NCBI GenBank assembly: GCA_002296525.1
Contig: DBIA01000017.1
Location: 124,001-188,000, forward strand
DNA length: 64,000 nucleotides
From: Candidatus Neomicrothrix sp. UBA814
GTDB lineage: Bacteria; Actinomycetota; Acidimicrobiia; Acidimicrobiales; Poriferisodalaceae
Direction of reading: 5' to 3'
Numbering within the stretch: the stretch's first letter is position 1; each line of letters begins with the position of its first letter. Below are positions 8,776 through 17,915 of the stretch, one piece after another. The position numbers were made by a program, and so were the translations under genes. The notes beneath the pieces were generated by a model. The model was not told where the DNA came from. It did no database searches and worked only from the letters and a program-made list of their open reading frames with translations.

Positions 8776-9654
8776 GTGATCAAGGCTGAACGGGGCGCTC
8801 CTCTTGATGGGGCTCCTAAGCCTCATAAAATGATTGCCGCATCGGGGGGTTTACAAGTAGCGGCTGACATCTACGGTACGGAAGGACCACTGGTCATTCT
8901 TCAACATGGTGGAGGGCAGACCCGCCATGCGTGGAAGGGCGCAGGACAAAAACTTGCTGAAGCTGGCTATTTGGCAGTGAGCCTAGACGCGCGCGGACAT
9001 GGTGACAGTGACTGGGCGCCCGATGGCGATTACTCCAACGACGCCCTCGTTGAAGACCTAGTTGCCGTTGTCGACAGCTTCGAACAAAGCCCAATACTGG
9101 TAGGCGCATCTATGGGTGGTGGCACCTCTTTGACTGCCGTTGGTGAAGGTCGAGTTAATGCCGCCGCCTTAGTTCTCGTCGACACCGCTCCGCGGATTGA
9201 GGCAGGCGGCGTACGAAAAATCAGAGACTTCATGGGTCAAGCACCTGATGGCTTCTCTTCACTGGAAGAGGTAGCTGACGCTATTGCCAACTACCAGCCG
9301 CACCGAACGCGGCCTCGTACGCTCGACGGTCTCGCCAAGAATGTTCGATTGTGGCCAGATGGACGTTATCGGTGGCATTGGGATCCTGAATTCATGCGTC
9401 GTAAACGCTCACTCAAAGACCGTGTGCCTCGTCAAGAGGAAGCTGCCCGGAACGTTGACTGCCCGTCTCTTCTCGTCCGTGGTGGCCTAAGTGACGTCTT
9501 ATCCGAGGAAGGCGCTCAGGCATACTTGGAACTCGTCCCACATTCTGAATACGCAAACGTCGGTGAAGCAGCTCACATGGTGGCGGGAGACCGAAACGAC
9601 ATTTTCGTAACAGCAGTTTTGGATTTTCTAGGAAAAATTGCAGCGCCAAATTGA
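8776..9654 (+). CDS. Alpha/beta hydrolase
   Basis: Alpha/beta-hydrolase fold, 292 residues. It has the H-G-G-G oxyanion motif, the nucleophile elbow G-A-S-M-G-G (Ser), an Asp in G-G-L-S-D-V and the His in E-A-A-H-M-V. The last lies where the catalytic His of esterases and epoxide hydrolases lies. I chose GTG 8776 because AGGGG at 8766-8770 precedes it and it starts two bases after the selenoprotein stop; ATG 8828 is possible. The upstream start at 8716 would overlap the selenoprotein heavily. Tight linkage suggests co-expression with the GrdB-like protein. Substrate unknown. Confidence 0.85.
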   Translation: MIKAERGAPLDGAPKPHKMIAASGGLQVAADIYGTEGPLVILQHGGGQTRHAWKGAGQKLAEAGYLAVSLDARGHGDSDWAPDGDYSNDALVEDLVAVVDSFEQSPILVGASMGGGTSLTAVGEGRVNAAALVLVDTAPRIEAGGVRKIRDFMGQAPDGFSSLEEVADAIANYQPHRTRPRTLDGLAKNVRLWPDGRYRWHWDPEFMRRKRSLKDRVPRQEEAARNVDCPSLLVRGGLSDVLSEEGAQAYLELVPHSEYANVGEAAHMVAGDRNDIFVTAVLDFLGKIAAPN

Positions 9655-10151
9655 TTACTGCCGACGTACCCCGTCTCCCGAGAGACCCCTCGAAAGAGGG
9701 ACAAACATATGTGTGTATCGATTACGAAGTCGACGGTGAGCCTCAAGGCGAAGACCCTCAAAATTTCCTGGAAGAAATACTCTCAGCTGGCGGGGCAACG
9801 CTGATCGACTACGAGCTGCCAATAGTGGCGTCTTTTGACGACGTCGGTGTAGCTATGGAACAAGCCATCGTTGCCCAATGGCGAATTCAACGCGAAATTA
9901 ACGACCGTGACCGCAAGCTGAGGATCGGTGTGCATCTAGGCGAACTAGACCACGCCGTAGCGGTAATGCGATGCGCAAATGGAAATCAGATCGTTTTTTC
10001 TGGAACCGTTGATTTCGCAACTGGGGGAATATTGGATGCCCGCCCGATGGCTCTCGTCAACATCTGGAGTGACTCAGAACCCACTCAACTTTGGCTATCT
10101 ACAGATAGTCGCCCTGACATAGACGGGCGCCCACTGCGAATTCCCACCTAA
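9651..10151 (+). CDS. Degenerate class III nucleotidyl-cyclase-like protein
   Basis: Protein of 166 residues, TTG start overlapping the hydrolase stop (TTGA), so probably translationally coupled. The middle reads like the second half of a class III adenylate cyclase homology domain: a helix, then L-R-I-G-V-H-L-G-E (compare R-I-G-I-H-T-G-E), then G-N-Q-I-V-F-S-G (compare G-Q-I-L-L-S). The metal-binding Asp residues and the G-D-G beta turn of active cyclases are missing. It is therefore probably a non-catalytic relative, perhaps a nucleotide or small-molecule sensor. The assignment rests on motif resemblance only. Confidence 0.5.
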   Translation: MITADVPRLPRDPSKEGQTYVCIDYEVDGEPQGEDPQNFLEEILSAGGATLIDYELPIVASFDDVGVAMEQAIVAQWRIQREINDRDRKLRIGVHLGELDHAVAVMRCANGNQIVFSGTVDFATGGILDARPMALVNIWSDSEPTQLWLSTDSRPDIDGRPLRIPT

Positions 10152-10217
10152 GGTCTACATTCGATGACCGTTCACGCCGGACGTAACTCTTAAAGCAGAG
10201 GAAAAGGGGGATTATTA

Positions 10218-11318
10218 ATGCCGACCGAAGCTCGGGTAGTAGTTGTTCCACAAGAACAGGGTCAAGCGTTAGAAGTGGTGGATGTGACCCTCCCGGACCC
10301 CGGACCGAACCAAGTAGTTGTGCGTCAATTCGCGTCAGGAATTTGCCACAGCCAACTGCACACCATTCACAACCCTCGGCAGGCACCGGCCATACTCGGC
10401 CACGAGTCAACAGGTGAAGTCGAAGCCGTAGGGGAGTCAGTAATGGACCTAAAGCCCGGAGACACCGTAATGGTGACCTGGGTGCCGAAAAACCAACAGC
10501 AGGCTCGACGGCAAGGAGGATCCACGGCGTTGGAACTACCAGACGGCCGTACAGCGACCAGCATCAATGTGTTCACGTGGGCCACTCACACCATCGCGGA
10601 CGAAATGTACGTTGTGAAGGTACCTGACGACATTGACCGCGAAAGCGACAGCATCATTGGATGCGCTGTTATTACTGGCGCAGGCGCAGTGCTTCACACA
10701 GCCCAAGTCCAGGCAGGGGACAGCGTCGCCATCATCGGTGTTGGAGGTGTTGGTCTGTCGGCGGTGGCTGCCGCAGCGCACCTAGGTGCTGACCCCATAA
10801 TCGCAGTTGACCTCGATGACACAAAACTGGAATTTGCAAAGAAGTTTGGTGCAACTCATGGCGTAAACGCATCCAATGATGACGCCGTTGCAGCAATCAA
10901 AGAACTGACTCCAGTTGAAGGCCAATTCGACATTTTGCGTCAACCGGTAAGCGGCGTTGACTATGCATTCGACTGCATTGGACATGCCTCAACGATGAAA
11001 CAGATATCCGAAATGGTGCGAAGTGGAGAATTTGGCCAGAGCAAGGGCGGTACCGCCGTCTTGGTTGGAGTACCTCAAACACCCATAGAACTTGACAGCA
11101 GGCACATGTTTATGGGCGAACGAGGCTACATCTGCAGCCTCGGTGGGTCCTGTGAACCAGGAGAAGACTTGCCCCGATTCATCGAATGGCACCGCGATGG
11201 AATTCTTGACCTCGACTCATTAGTGACTCAGAGGTACTCCATCGACGATATTGGAGTAGCCGTGGAAGATCTTGAGAACGGCAGAGTTGCCGGTAGATCC
11301 ATTCTGGTGTTCGAGTAG
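10218..11318 (+). CDS. Zinc-dependent alcohol dehydrogenase (MDR family)
   Basis: Medium-chain dehydrogenase, 366 residues, class III-like. Catalytic zinc ligands are visible as Cys in G-I-C-H, His in G-H-E and Cys in I-G-C-A-V. The Rossmann motif is G-V-G-G-V-G, followed by the NAD-type Asp in A-V-D-L-D. The loop that carries four structural-zinc Cys in many ADHs contains none here, so the structural zinc is lost. AAAGGGGG at 10203-10210 precedes ATG 10218 by 7 nt. The enoyl-CoA hydratase gene starts 3 bp after it, suggesting a shared operon for alcohol or aldehyde-linked acyl-CoA catabolism. Confidence 0.9.
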   Translation: MPTEARVVVVPQEQGQALEVVDVTLPDPGPNQVVVRQFASGICHSQLHTIHNPRQAPAILGHESTGEVEAVGESVMDLKPGDTVMVTWVPKNQQQARRQGGSTALELPDGRTATSINVFTWATHTIADEMYVVKVPDDIDRESDSIIGCAVITGAGAVLHTAQVQAGDSVAIIGVGGVGLSAVAAAAHLGADPIIAVDLDDTKLEFAKKFGATHGVNASNDDAVAAIKELTPVEGQFDILRQPVSGVDYAFDCIGHASTMKQISEMVRSGEFGQSKGGTAVLVGVPQTPIELDSRHMFMGERGYICSLGGSCEPGEDLPRFIEWHRDGILDLDSLVTQRYSIDDIGVAVEDLENGRVAGRSILVFE

Positions 11319-11321
11319 CTC

Positions 11322-12110
11322 ATGGGACTTCACGGCGCGGGCGACGTTCCAAAGTTGGAAGTGATCGGTCACCGAGCGCGACTGGTTTTGCAACGCCCCG
11401 ACAAAAGAAACCGCTTAGAGCCAGCAGATCTCGAACAGATCATCAGTCATTTACAGCAAATACAGAACAACCCCTCCGTCCGGGTAGTCACGTTGGAGGC
11501 TGAAGGACCGTCGTGGTGTTCGGGTTATCACCTCGGAGCGTTAGCAGAAGGCGAACGACCACAATTTGACTTTGGGGATGTTTGCGACGCATTAGCCGAG
11601 GTTAAGGTGCCGACGATTGCGGTCCTCGGAGGAAATGTCCATGGAGGCGGCACGGACCTGGCGATTGCCTGCGACCTGAGAGTTGGAAGCCAAGAAATTG
11701 TTTTGGGAATGCCCGCTGCCCGCATAGGAATTCAGTACTACGCCACCGGACTGCAACGGTTCGTTCAACGAGTGGGAGCGGCGGCCACTAAACGCATTTT
11801 CCTCACGTCGGAAACAATTACTGCAGATGAGTTACTCCGAGTGGGTTATCTGACTGAAGTCGTCAACCAAAGTGAACTGGATTCCCGAGTCAAAGAATTG
11901 TGTGCCACGATTGCTGAACTATCACCCAACGCAGTCAAATTAACCAAGCTAGCGATCGATAATTTGGCGGGTGCTGCGCCTGACCTCCAAGAAGCGCAAG
12001 ACAATCATCTTGCAAGCTTGAAATCTGCTGATCATCGAGAGGCGATGCGGGCAATCAAAGAAAAGCGTTCACCGAGCTTTTTGGTTGAAGACAACGCGCG
12101 CGACGAATGA
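11322..12110 (+). CDS. Enoyl-CoA hydratase/isomerase family protein
   Basis: Crotonase-fold protein of 262 residues. The CoA-binding oxyanion-hole segments are W-C-S-G-Y-H-L-G-A and G-G-N-V-H-G-G-G-T-D. At the two catalytic Glu positions of enoyl-CoA hydratase the sequence does not clearly offer both, so hydratase, isomerase or hydrolase activity remain open. It lies 3 bp after the alcohol dehydrogenase and 19 bp before the APH-like kinase, all on the plus strand. Confidence 0.88.
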   Translation: MGLHGAGDVPKLEVIGHRARLVLQRPDKRNRLEPADLEQIISHLQQIQNNPSVRVVTLEAEGPSWCSGYHLGALAEGERPQFDFGDVCDALAEVKVPTIAVLGGNVHGGGTDLAIACDLRVGSQEIVLGMPAARIGIQYYATGLQRFVQRVGAAATKRIFLTSETITADELLRVGYLTEVVNQSELDSRVKELCATIAELSPNAVKLTKLAIDNLAGAAPDLQEAQDNHLASLKSADHREAMRAIKEKRSPSFLVEDNARDE

Positions 12111-12129
12111 ATTCTGATAGATAGCTGCT

Positions 12130-13164
12130 GTGCCCGAAATACCGTCAGACGTCATAAATGTCAGCAGTGTTACCTCCTGGATTAGTGAACATGCTGATTT
12201 TGAAGGACCACTGACCTATGAACTTATTGCTGGCGGCAGATCAAATATGACCTTCACGGTGGCCGACGCTGGGCATCCGCGATTTGTTCTGCGTCGACCG
12301 CCTATGGGTCCGCTGCTGCCCTCCGCTCATGACATGGCACGCGAATATCGGCTTATGGACTCGCTGCGTGACAGCGATGTCCCCGTCCCGCGAATGGTTG
12401 GTTTGTGTCAAGACGAAACTGTCAATGGACGCGACTTTTATGTCATGGAGTTTGTTGATGGCATCGTTGTGCGCGATATAGACATTGCATCCACCATGGA
12501 CCCAGCCGCTAGACAGACAATGTCGCGATCTCTTATCCAAACATTGGTTGCGTTGCACCAAGTCGACATTGATCAGGTCGGCCTTGGCGATCTAGCTAAA
12601 AGAAGTGGATACGTAGAACGGCAAGTTAAGCGATGGACCGGCCAATGGGAAAGTTCGCGTACAAGAGAACTTCCAATAGTGGATGCCGTCGCATCGGAGT
12701 TATTGTCGCGGATGCCTGAACCGAACCCAACGACTATCGCTCACGGCGACTACCGACTATCGAATTGCATGGTCGACTCAAAAGGAGAAGTCATCGCCGT
12801 ACTGGATTGGGAGCTCTGCACATTGGGTGAACCAATGGCTGACCTAGGAGGGCTCCTTGGTTATTGGCACGACCCTCAAGAAGTCGATCCCACCGGAGAC
12901 GCAGAAAGCACCGGACTTCCCGGCTTTATGAATCAGGATGATTTAGCCGAACTTTATGTTCAACAAATGGAATCTGACATAGCGTCAATTAACTACTACA
13001 GAGCTTTTGCACAATGGCGCTTAGCCTGCATCGGCGAAGGCGTCTACGCCCGCTATTTAGGCGGTCAACAAGGTGAACAAGACGAAGAAATAGATCTGGA
13101 CCGAATGCGAGATTCTGTGGCAGAGCGAGCCGAGCGAGCAGCACAATTACTAGGTATGAACTGA
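12130..13164 (+). CDS. Phosphotransferase family protein (APH/ACAD10-like kinase)
   Basis: Aminoglycoside-phosphotransferase-fold kinase, 344 residues, of the type fused to acyl-CoA dehydrogenase in ACAD10/11. The catalytic loop is H-G-D-Y-R-L-S-N and the metal motif is L-D-W-E-L, followed by the ACAD10-like G-E-P-M-A-D-L-G. These kinases phosphorylate hydroxylated acyl-CoAs such as 4-hydroxy acids; antibiotic resistance is not implied. GTG 12130 is the start; I see no good ribosome site. The neighbouring enoyl-CoA hydratase and alcohol dehydrogenase fit an acyl-CoA role. Confidence 0.88.
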   Translation: MPEIPSDVINVSSVTSWISEHADFEGPLTYELIAGGRSNMTFTVADAGHPRFVLRRPPMGPLLPSAHDMAREYRLMDSLRDSDVPVPRMVGLCQDETVNGRDFYVMEFVDGIVVRDIDIASTMDPAARQTMSRSLIQTLVALHQVDIDQVGLGDLAKRSGYVERQVKRWTGQWESSRTRELPIVDAVASELLSRMPEPNPTTIAHGDYRLSNCMVDSKGEVIAVLDWELCTLGEPMADLGGLLGYWHDPQEVDPTGDAESTGLPGFMNQDDLAELYVQQMESDIASINYYRAFAQWRLACIGEGVYARYLGGQQGEQDEEIDLDRMRDSVAERAERAAQLLGMN

Positions 13165-13203
13165 AGCTCTGAATCCTTTCTGCCCCAATGGCGGCTGTCT
13201 TTA

Positions 13204-14898
13204 CTACTTCCCGTGGCGTAAGAGTTTGCCGCTGTAGGTCTCCGTTTGCTCGTCGTCTTCGATCGTGATTTGGCCGTTAACTATCACATTTCGATACCCG
13301 GAAGCTTTCTGGATTCGACGCCACTCTCCGCCGGGAAGATCGTGAACCACTTCCATCGGAAGCACTTTGAGATTCTCGGGATCGTAGACGACTACGTCAG
13401 CGGGACACCCTGGACGAAGCACACCGCGGTCCCGAAAGCCAGCAAGTTGAGCCGGAAGAGCTGACAATCGTCGATGCGCTTCTTCATATGACACCCACCC
13501 GTTATCTCTCACCTGTTCGGTCAGTGTTTCTGTCGGGTAACGGCCCGCTGTTAGGAACTTCGTATGAGCCCCTCCGTCAGAAACCCCAAACAGCATGTGA
13601 GGATAGCTAACGATGTCCTGCAACAACTCACTGTTTCCCTGGGGTGGAGCGACAAAGAACAGAGTGTCGAGACCATCTTCGACGGCAATATCAAGCATGA
13701 TGTCCACTTCGTCCTTACCGCTCAGTTCGGCGGCCTGAGATACCGACATCTCTCGGAACTGTTCGGTGCTGTCCGAACGAGGGGAAAGAATGGTTACCGT
13801 ACCGATAGGCGCAGTAGCTGTTGAAGGAAGATTATCTTTGAGCGCTTGGCGACGGGAAGGATCAGCGAATTTAGCTAAACGTTCCTCTTTCGTACCCATG
13901 CACGCCTCCATCCACGCCTCTGAGTCGTCGTAGAGATTCCAATCTTCGAGAGTGAATGTGAACCCAGCGTCACTTGTAACTCCCTGTCCGTAGACGGGAA
14001 TCCCGCGCTCTCGACAGCGCTCAAGCCATTCGATCTGACGTCGATGAACGTGTGGTTTGTCTTCAAAAGCCTGAACCACATTGTGTAATAGAGGACGCCC
14101 GCTTATCGAAGCAATCTCCTCCAAATGTGCAAGATCGTGTTTTATGTCGTCAGTAGTCAACGTCATTTGAACAACGCCTTGGTTGCGTTCCGCTAAAACT
14201 TGCGCCAAAACTCGCGCCGTTTCATCATTCATCATGTCGGTAGGCATCGGCGTTCCGTCCCAGTCGCGTTGCACCGCTGCTGGACCGGTGGGAGGAAGAC
14301 GCTGCGCTGACCATCCGCAACCACCAGCATCCATCGCTTCTCGCAACAAATTCGCAAGCTTTTCGTGTTCCGCGTCAGTCGGCATACGGCCAGCTTTCGC
14401 ATCGTCGACGCCTAGAACTTCGAGAAGCATCGGTCCGACTGGCACGTACGGCAAGATGTTCATCGCCTTGGGTGTGCGATCCAAACTATTGAGATACTCC
14501 GGGAAGGTCACCCAATCCCATGGCATCCCTTGGGCCATTGATTCATAGGGGATTGCTTCGACCCGCACCATCGATTTCATGGCGTATTCCCTCATGTCAG
14601 GGGCAACAGGTGCGAATCCGAATCCGCAATTCCCAATGGCAACAGAGGTAATTCCGTGCCACCCAGACAAGGTGCAATAGGGGTCCCAAAACACCTGAGC
14701 GTCATAGTGGGTATGCAGATCCACGAATCCTGGTGCTACATGCATACCTGTACCGTCGATAACGGTATCCGCGTCGCGGTGGTTCACTCTGCCGATCTCG
14801 ACCACCTGACCATCAGTGATGGCCAGGTCACCTCGAACTCTTGGCGCACCACTCCCATCGAAAATAAAGCCGTCTTTTACGACAATGTCAAAGCTCAT
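13204..14898 (-). CDS. N-acyl-D-amino-acid deacylase family amidohydrolase
   Basis: Amidohydrolase of 564 residues. The metal site begins G-F-V-D-L-H-T-H-Y-D-A-Q and the Cys-containing loop is G-N-C-G-F-G-F-A-P, both hallmarks of D-aminoacylases. The D-G-G-A-H-T and R-P-G-x-x-A-D-V-V-V segments follow near the end. It should hydrolyse an N-acyl or cyclic amide bond with a bound zinc. ATG 14898 is preferred over GTG 14907, since a GGTGAA-type site precedes it. It stands alone on the minus strand, convergent with the kinase gene. Confidence 0.88.
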   Translation of the reverse strand: MSFDIVVKDGFIFDGSGAPRVRGDLAITDGQVVEIGRVNHRDADTVIDGTGMHVAPGFVDLHTHYDAQVFWDPYCTLSGWHGITSVAIGNCGFGFAPVAPDMREYAMKSMVRVEAIPYESMAQGMPWDWVTFPEYLNSLDRTPKAMNILPYVPVGPMLLEVLGVDDAKAGRMPTDAEHEKLANLLREAMDAGGCGWSAQRLPPTGPAAVQRDWDGTPMPTDMMNDETARVLAQVLAERNQGVVQMTLTTDDIKHDLAHLEEIASISGRPLLHNVVQAFEDKPHVHRRQIEWLERCRERGIPVYGQGVTSDAGFTFTLEDWNLYDDSEAWMEACMGTKEERLAKFADPSRRQALKDNLPSTATAPIGTVTILSPRSDSTEQFREMSVSQAAELSGKDEVDIMLDIAVEDGLDTLFFVAPPQGNSELLQDIVSYPHMLFGVSDGGAHTKFLTAGRYPTETLTEQVRDNGWVSYEEAHRRLSALPAQLAGFRDRGVLRPGCPADVVVYDPENLKVLPMEVVHDLPGGEWRRIQKASGYRNVIVNGQITIEDDEQTETYSGKLLRHGK

Positions 14899-14971
14899 AT
14901 CTTTCACCCCGCTCTGCCGGACCTTCGTACAGCGTAGATCCGATGTTGTAGGGCGTGTCGGCTAAAACTAG

Positions 14972-16183
14972 TTAGAAAGGGTCGCGCTCTATATCAAGAA
15001 CAAACCGACCTAATTGGTGCGTAACTCGATCTTGATGAACATTGATATGTAACGGCATCGCTCGGAAATCACGGTACCTCCGCTCAAAAGTCCCGCCCTC
15101 TCGTAGGCCATTACCTCCCTGGGTTCGTTCCAACAACCGCATAGCTTCCGCTAGCTGTTCAACGCTCATCGACACGACAGACATTTGACGCAGGTAATCC
15201 GCTTCGTCAGGAACAATCCCCGCCGTCACCCGTTGATCTAATTCGTTGCAGGCATTTTCGACTGCAGCTCGAGCTGAAGAAAGTAGAGCGGCCGCTCGCC
15301 CAATATTTATTTGAGCAGTTGCTTTCTCAACCATTTTCCCGCCCATGATGACTCTCCGTTCGCGAGTACCGGAGGCAACTTCTTGGAGGGCTCGACGCAC
15401 GATTCCGCAAGCCATCCAACCAAGCCACAGATCAGAAATACCAACCCAGTCTTCCCGATATCGATGATTGATCACCGGAACTGTTCTAAGCGACTCCGCC
15501 CGGTTAGCGCCGTACCATTTGACGCAACGATCTAATGAAACTCGCACTTCGCTGTAATGGAGATCATCAGTAGCTGAAGCTCGAAGACCAGAGCCGTCCC
15601 AGGTGGGATCTATCTTCAAACCCTCGACTGAGGTGGAAACAATCGAAAAACGCAGGTCCATCGGACGAACGGGCTCACCATCTTCACCAACTACGGCAAA
15701 CACCACACCGCAATAGTCCGCGTATCGGCTGCCCGTCCCGAACGTCGCTTTCCCATTAAGAATCGCTTCGTTGCCTTCTATCCGACCGTAAACCCCGCTA
15801 CCGGCCCCGGCTGGGAAGCTGACCCACCGGCCTTCACGAACTATCTCTTCCAGAAAACCTTGATGTTCTGGCCCTAACGTGCCCACGAACAAATGGAACA
15901 CTGCGAGATGATTCCACAAACACCAAGCAGTCGAGGGGCACCGCGCTGCGACAGCTTCAAGTTCTCGACCCATAGCAAGGATTGAAGATTCAACGCCTCC
16001 TAGTTCGCTCGTCGCTGCCATCCGCATCACATCGCTGCCTCGCAAACTTTCGATTACATTGCTGGCGACGGACCGCGTTCGATCGGCGTTCTCCGCTTGT
16101 TCTTCCAGAGCATCAAGAGTCGGTAAGGCGAGCAATCGAGATTCGTCGCTCGCGAAGAAATGTTCAACAGGATCTTCAATCAT
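14972..16183 (-). CDS. Acyl-CoA dehydrogenase-fold flavoprotein, probably group D monooxygenase-like
   Basis: Acyl-CoA dehydrogenase superfamily protein of 403 residues. The C-terminal pattern (F-R-D-F-R-A then V-H-Q-D-R, then L-G-R) and the N-terminal A-W-C-L-W-N resemble the HsaA/HpaB/DszC oxygenase group more than fatty-acid dehydrogenases, and no catalytic Glu is evident. It probably hydroxylates a substrate using FMNH2 or FADH2 from a separate reductase. ATG 16183 is chosen over the TTG six codons earlier. It is divergent, by 36 bp, from a PPOX-family gene that could supply or bind the flavin (inference). Confidence 0.75.
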   Translation of the reverse strand: MIEDPVEHFFASDESRLLALPTLDALEEQAENADRTRSVASNVIESLRGSDVMRMAATSELGGVESSILAMGRELEAVAARCPSTAWCLWNHLAVFHLFVGTLGPEHQGFLEEIVREGRWVSFPAGAGSGVYGRIEGNEAILNGKATFGTGSRYADYCGVVFAVVGEDGEPVRPMDLRFSIVSTSVEGLKIDPTWDGSGLRASATDDLHYSEVRVSLDRCVKWYGANRAESLRTVPVINHRYREDWVGISDLWLGWMACGIVRRALQEVASGTRERRVIMGGKMVEKATAQINIGRAAALLSSARAAVENACNELDQRVTAGIVPDEADYLRQMSVVSMSVEQLAEAMRLLERTQGGNGLREGGTFERRYRDFRAMPLHINVHQDRVTHQLGRFVLDIERDPF

Positions 16184-16219
16184 CAATGTCACCGTATCCA
16201 ACTGAGTTATCGTTTGCCG

Positions 16220-16873
16220 ATGAGTTCAGATGATAGTGCCCCATCACAACGAGTCACCGTTCGGCGAATGCCCGACAGGGGCTCCTATGACAGTGACACC
16301 GTGAACTCGATTTTGGATGAAGGTCTGATGGCACACGTCGGGTTAGTTACCGCCGAGGGGCCGGTTGTAATTCCAATGATCTACGGACGCGAAGACCAGA
16401 CGCTGTATCTCCACGGTTCCCCTGCAAGTCGGCTCCTTCGCGACGGCCGTAGCGCTCAACTATGTGTCACAGTCAGCCTGATCGATGGCCTGGTGGTAGC
16501 TCGATCTTTAATGCACCACTCAATGAACTATCGCTCCGTTGTACTGATGGGTGAAGCCTCCATTGTCGACGACTTTGACGAGAAAACCAGGGCTCTTGAT
16601 GTCATTAGCGACCATGTCATTCCAGGACGTGTTGAGGCTACTCGTCCTCATCATGACAAGGAAGTAAAGGGAACGTTGGTGTTATCCATGGCGATCAGCG
16701 AAGCATCTTCAAAAATCCGAACCGGTCAACCCATTGATGACGAAGAAGATTATTTGTTGGATACCTGGGCTGGAGTTCTGCCGCTTGGCATCAAAGTAGG
16801 CGAACCGATTCCAGACCCTCAGCTCAAAGACGGTATTGCGACTCCAGAACACATCGCTAACTGGTCCCGTTAG
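16220..16873 (+). CDS. Pyridoxamine-5'-phosphate-oxidase-family FMN-binding protein
   Basis: Split-barrel flavin-binding protein of 217 residues, NimA-like. The core reads G-L-V-T-A-E-G-P-V-V-I-P-M-I-Y-G-R, then L-Y-L-H-G-S-P-A-S-R, which matches the FMN site of this group, followed by a W-A-G-V-L-P-L segment. Members reduce nitro groups, bind FMN or F420, or detoxify. ATG 16220 gives the normal length; the longer upstream start would run over the divergent flavoprotein start. Confidence 0.82.
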   Translation: MSSDDSAPSQRVTVRRMPDRGSYDSDTVNSILDEGLMAHVGLVTAEGPVVIPMIYGREDQTLYLHGSPASRLLRDGRSAQLCVTVSLIDGLVVARSLMHHSMNYRSVVLMGEASIVDDFDEKTRALDVISDHVIPGRVEATRPHHDKEVKGTLVLSMAISEASSKIRTGQPIDDEEDYLLDTWAGVLPLGIKVGEPIPDPQLKDGIATPEHIANWSR

Positions 16874-16876
16874 TAG

Positions 16877-17902
16877 CTAATCGGGGAGGTGAGGCAGGAC
16901 CTCTTCCCCGAAGCGCCGAACTGTTTCCTCTAACTCGCTGTCGGACACCCCACCCAAATCAAACATAAACAACTGACGGTTATGACCGAGCAATTGATGG
17001 AGCTCTCCCATGCGGTCTATGCATTCTTGAGAACTCCCCGCCACCGCTGGCCCAGCTAGGAAAGTTTCCAAGTCAAACGGCATCTGAACTTTGCCACCCG
17101 TGTTGTCGCTGATCAATTGGTCAACGAAATTCCAATAATGACCGTACCGAGGAGCAAATCGCTCTCTCATATCGGCATGGTCTGATCCGGCAAACGCGTG
17201 ACAGCACGATCCAATGACAATGTCATCCGCGCCGCGTCCGGCTTCTTCCCACGCCTCTTTGTATTGCTCAACGATCGGGACAAACATTTTCGGATGACCA
17301 AAAACCGACGGAAGCATTAATCGGCAACCTAATTTTGCAGCTAGCAACGCAGAAGCAGGCGAGCCCGCGCCGATCCAAATAGGCAACTCGCTCGTAGGTC
17401 GGGGCCTAACAGTTACATTCTCCAGTGGACCCCGAAACTTCCCAGACCACGTCACATTCTTTTCTCGAAGAAGAAGTTGGAAAAGTTCAAGTTTCTCTTC
17501 AAATATGTCTCGAGCGTCTCTCACATCCAAACCGAATGCCGGGTAGCTACGGCTGAAAAAGTTTCCTCGACCGGCAACTATCTCAACTCTCCCCGGGAAG
17601 AGATTATCTAGCGTGGAGTAATCCTCAGTGGCTCTCACAGGATCCAACGTAGGTACCAGGGTCACGGCGGTCGACAAAATGAGATCGGGGACACGTTCAC
17701 CGATTGCCGATAAGACCACAGGTGGGGAACTCAACATGTAATCGTTGAAGTGATGCTCACCAATGTGCACCGCATCAAAACCAGACTCAGCTGCCCACAC
17801 CGAATACTGAATTAACTGCCGATGCCGCTCAGACTCTGATAACGACTCTCCGGTAACTGGATGAGCCAAATTGTCACCCAAGCTAAAAGCTGCTGATTCC
17901 AC
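16877..17902 (-). CDS. LLM-class flavin-dependent oxidoreductase
   Basis: Bacterial luciferase-like monooxygenase fold, 341 residues. Family markers include G-E-H-H-F near the N-terminus, A-T-E-D-Y, G-R-V-E-I-V-A-G-R-G and P-I-W-I-G-A-G-S. It uses FMNH2 or F420H2; the E-H-H-F motif is typical of FMN-type alkanal-monooxygenase-like members. The start is GTG 17902 with AGGA eight bases upstream. It follows the second LLM gene by 13 bp, so the two are probably one operon. Confidence 0.85.
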   Translation of the reverse strand: MESAAFSLGDNLAHPVTGESLSESERHRQLIQYSVWAAESGFDAVHIGEHHFNDYMLSSPPVVLSAIGERVPDLILSTAVTLVPTLDPVRATEDYSTLDNLFPGRVEIVAGRGNFFSRSYPAFGLDVRDARDIFEEKLELFQLLLREKNVTWSGKFRGPLENVTVRPRPTSELPIWIGAGSPASALLAAKLGCRLMLPSVFGHPKMFVPIVEQYKEAWEEAGRGADDIVIGSCCHAFAGSDHADMRERFAPRYGHYWNFVDQLISDNTGGKVQMPFDLETFLAGPAVAGSSQECIDRMGELHQLLGHNRQLFMFDLGGVSDSELEETVRRFGEEVLPHLPD

Positions 17903-17915
17903 GACCTAGTTCCTA

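Noticed and set aside
12130..13164. Aminoglycoside resistance gene
   Set aside because: The C-terminal G-E-P-M-A-D-L-G pattern and acyl-CoA neighbours fit ACAD10-like metabolic kinases.
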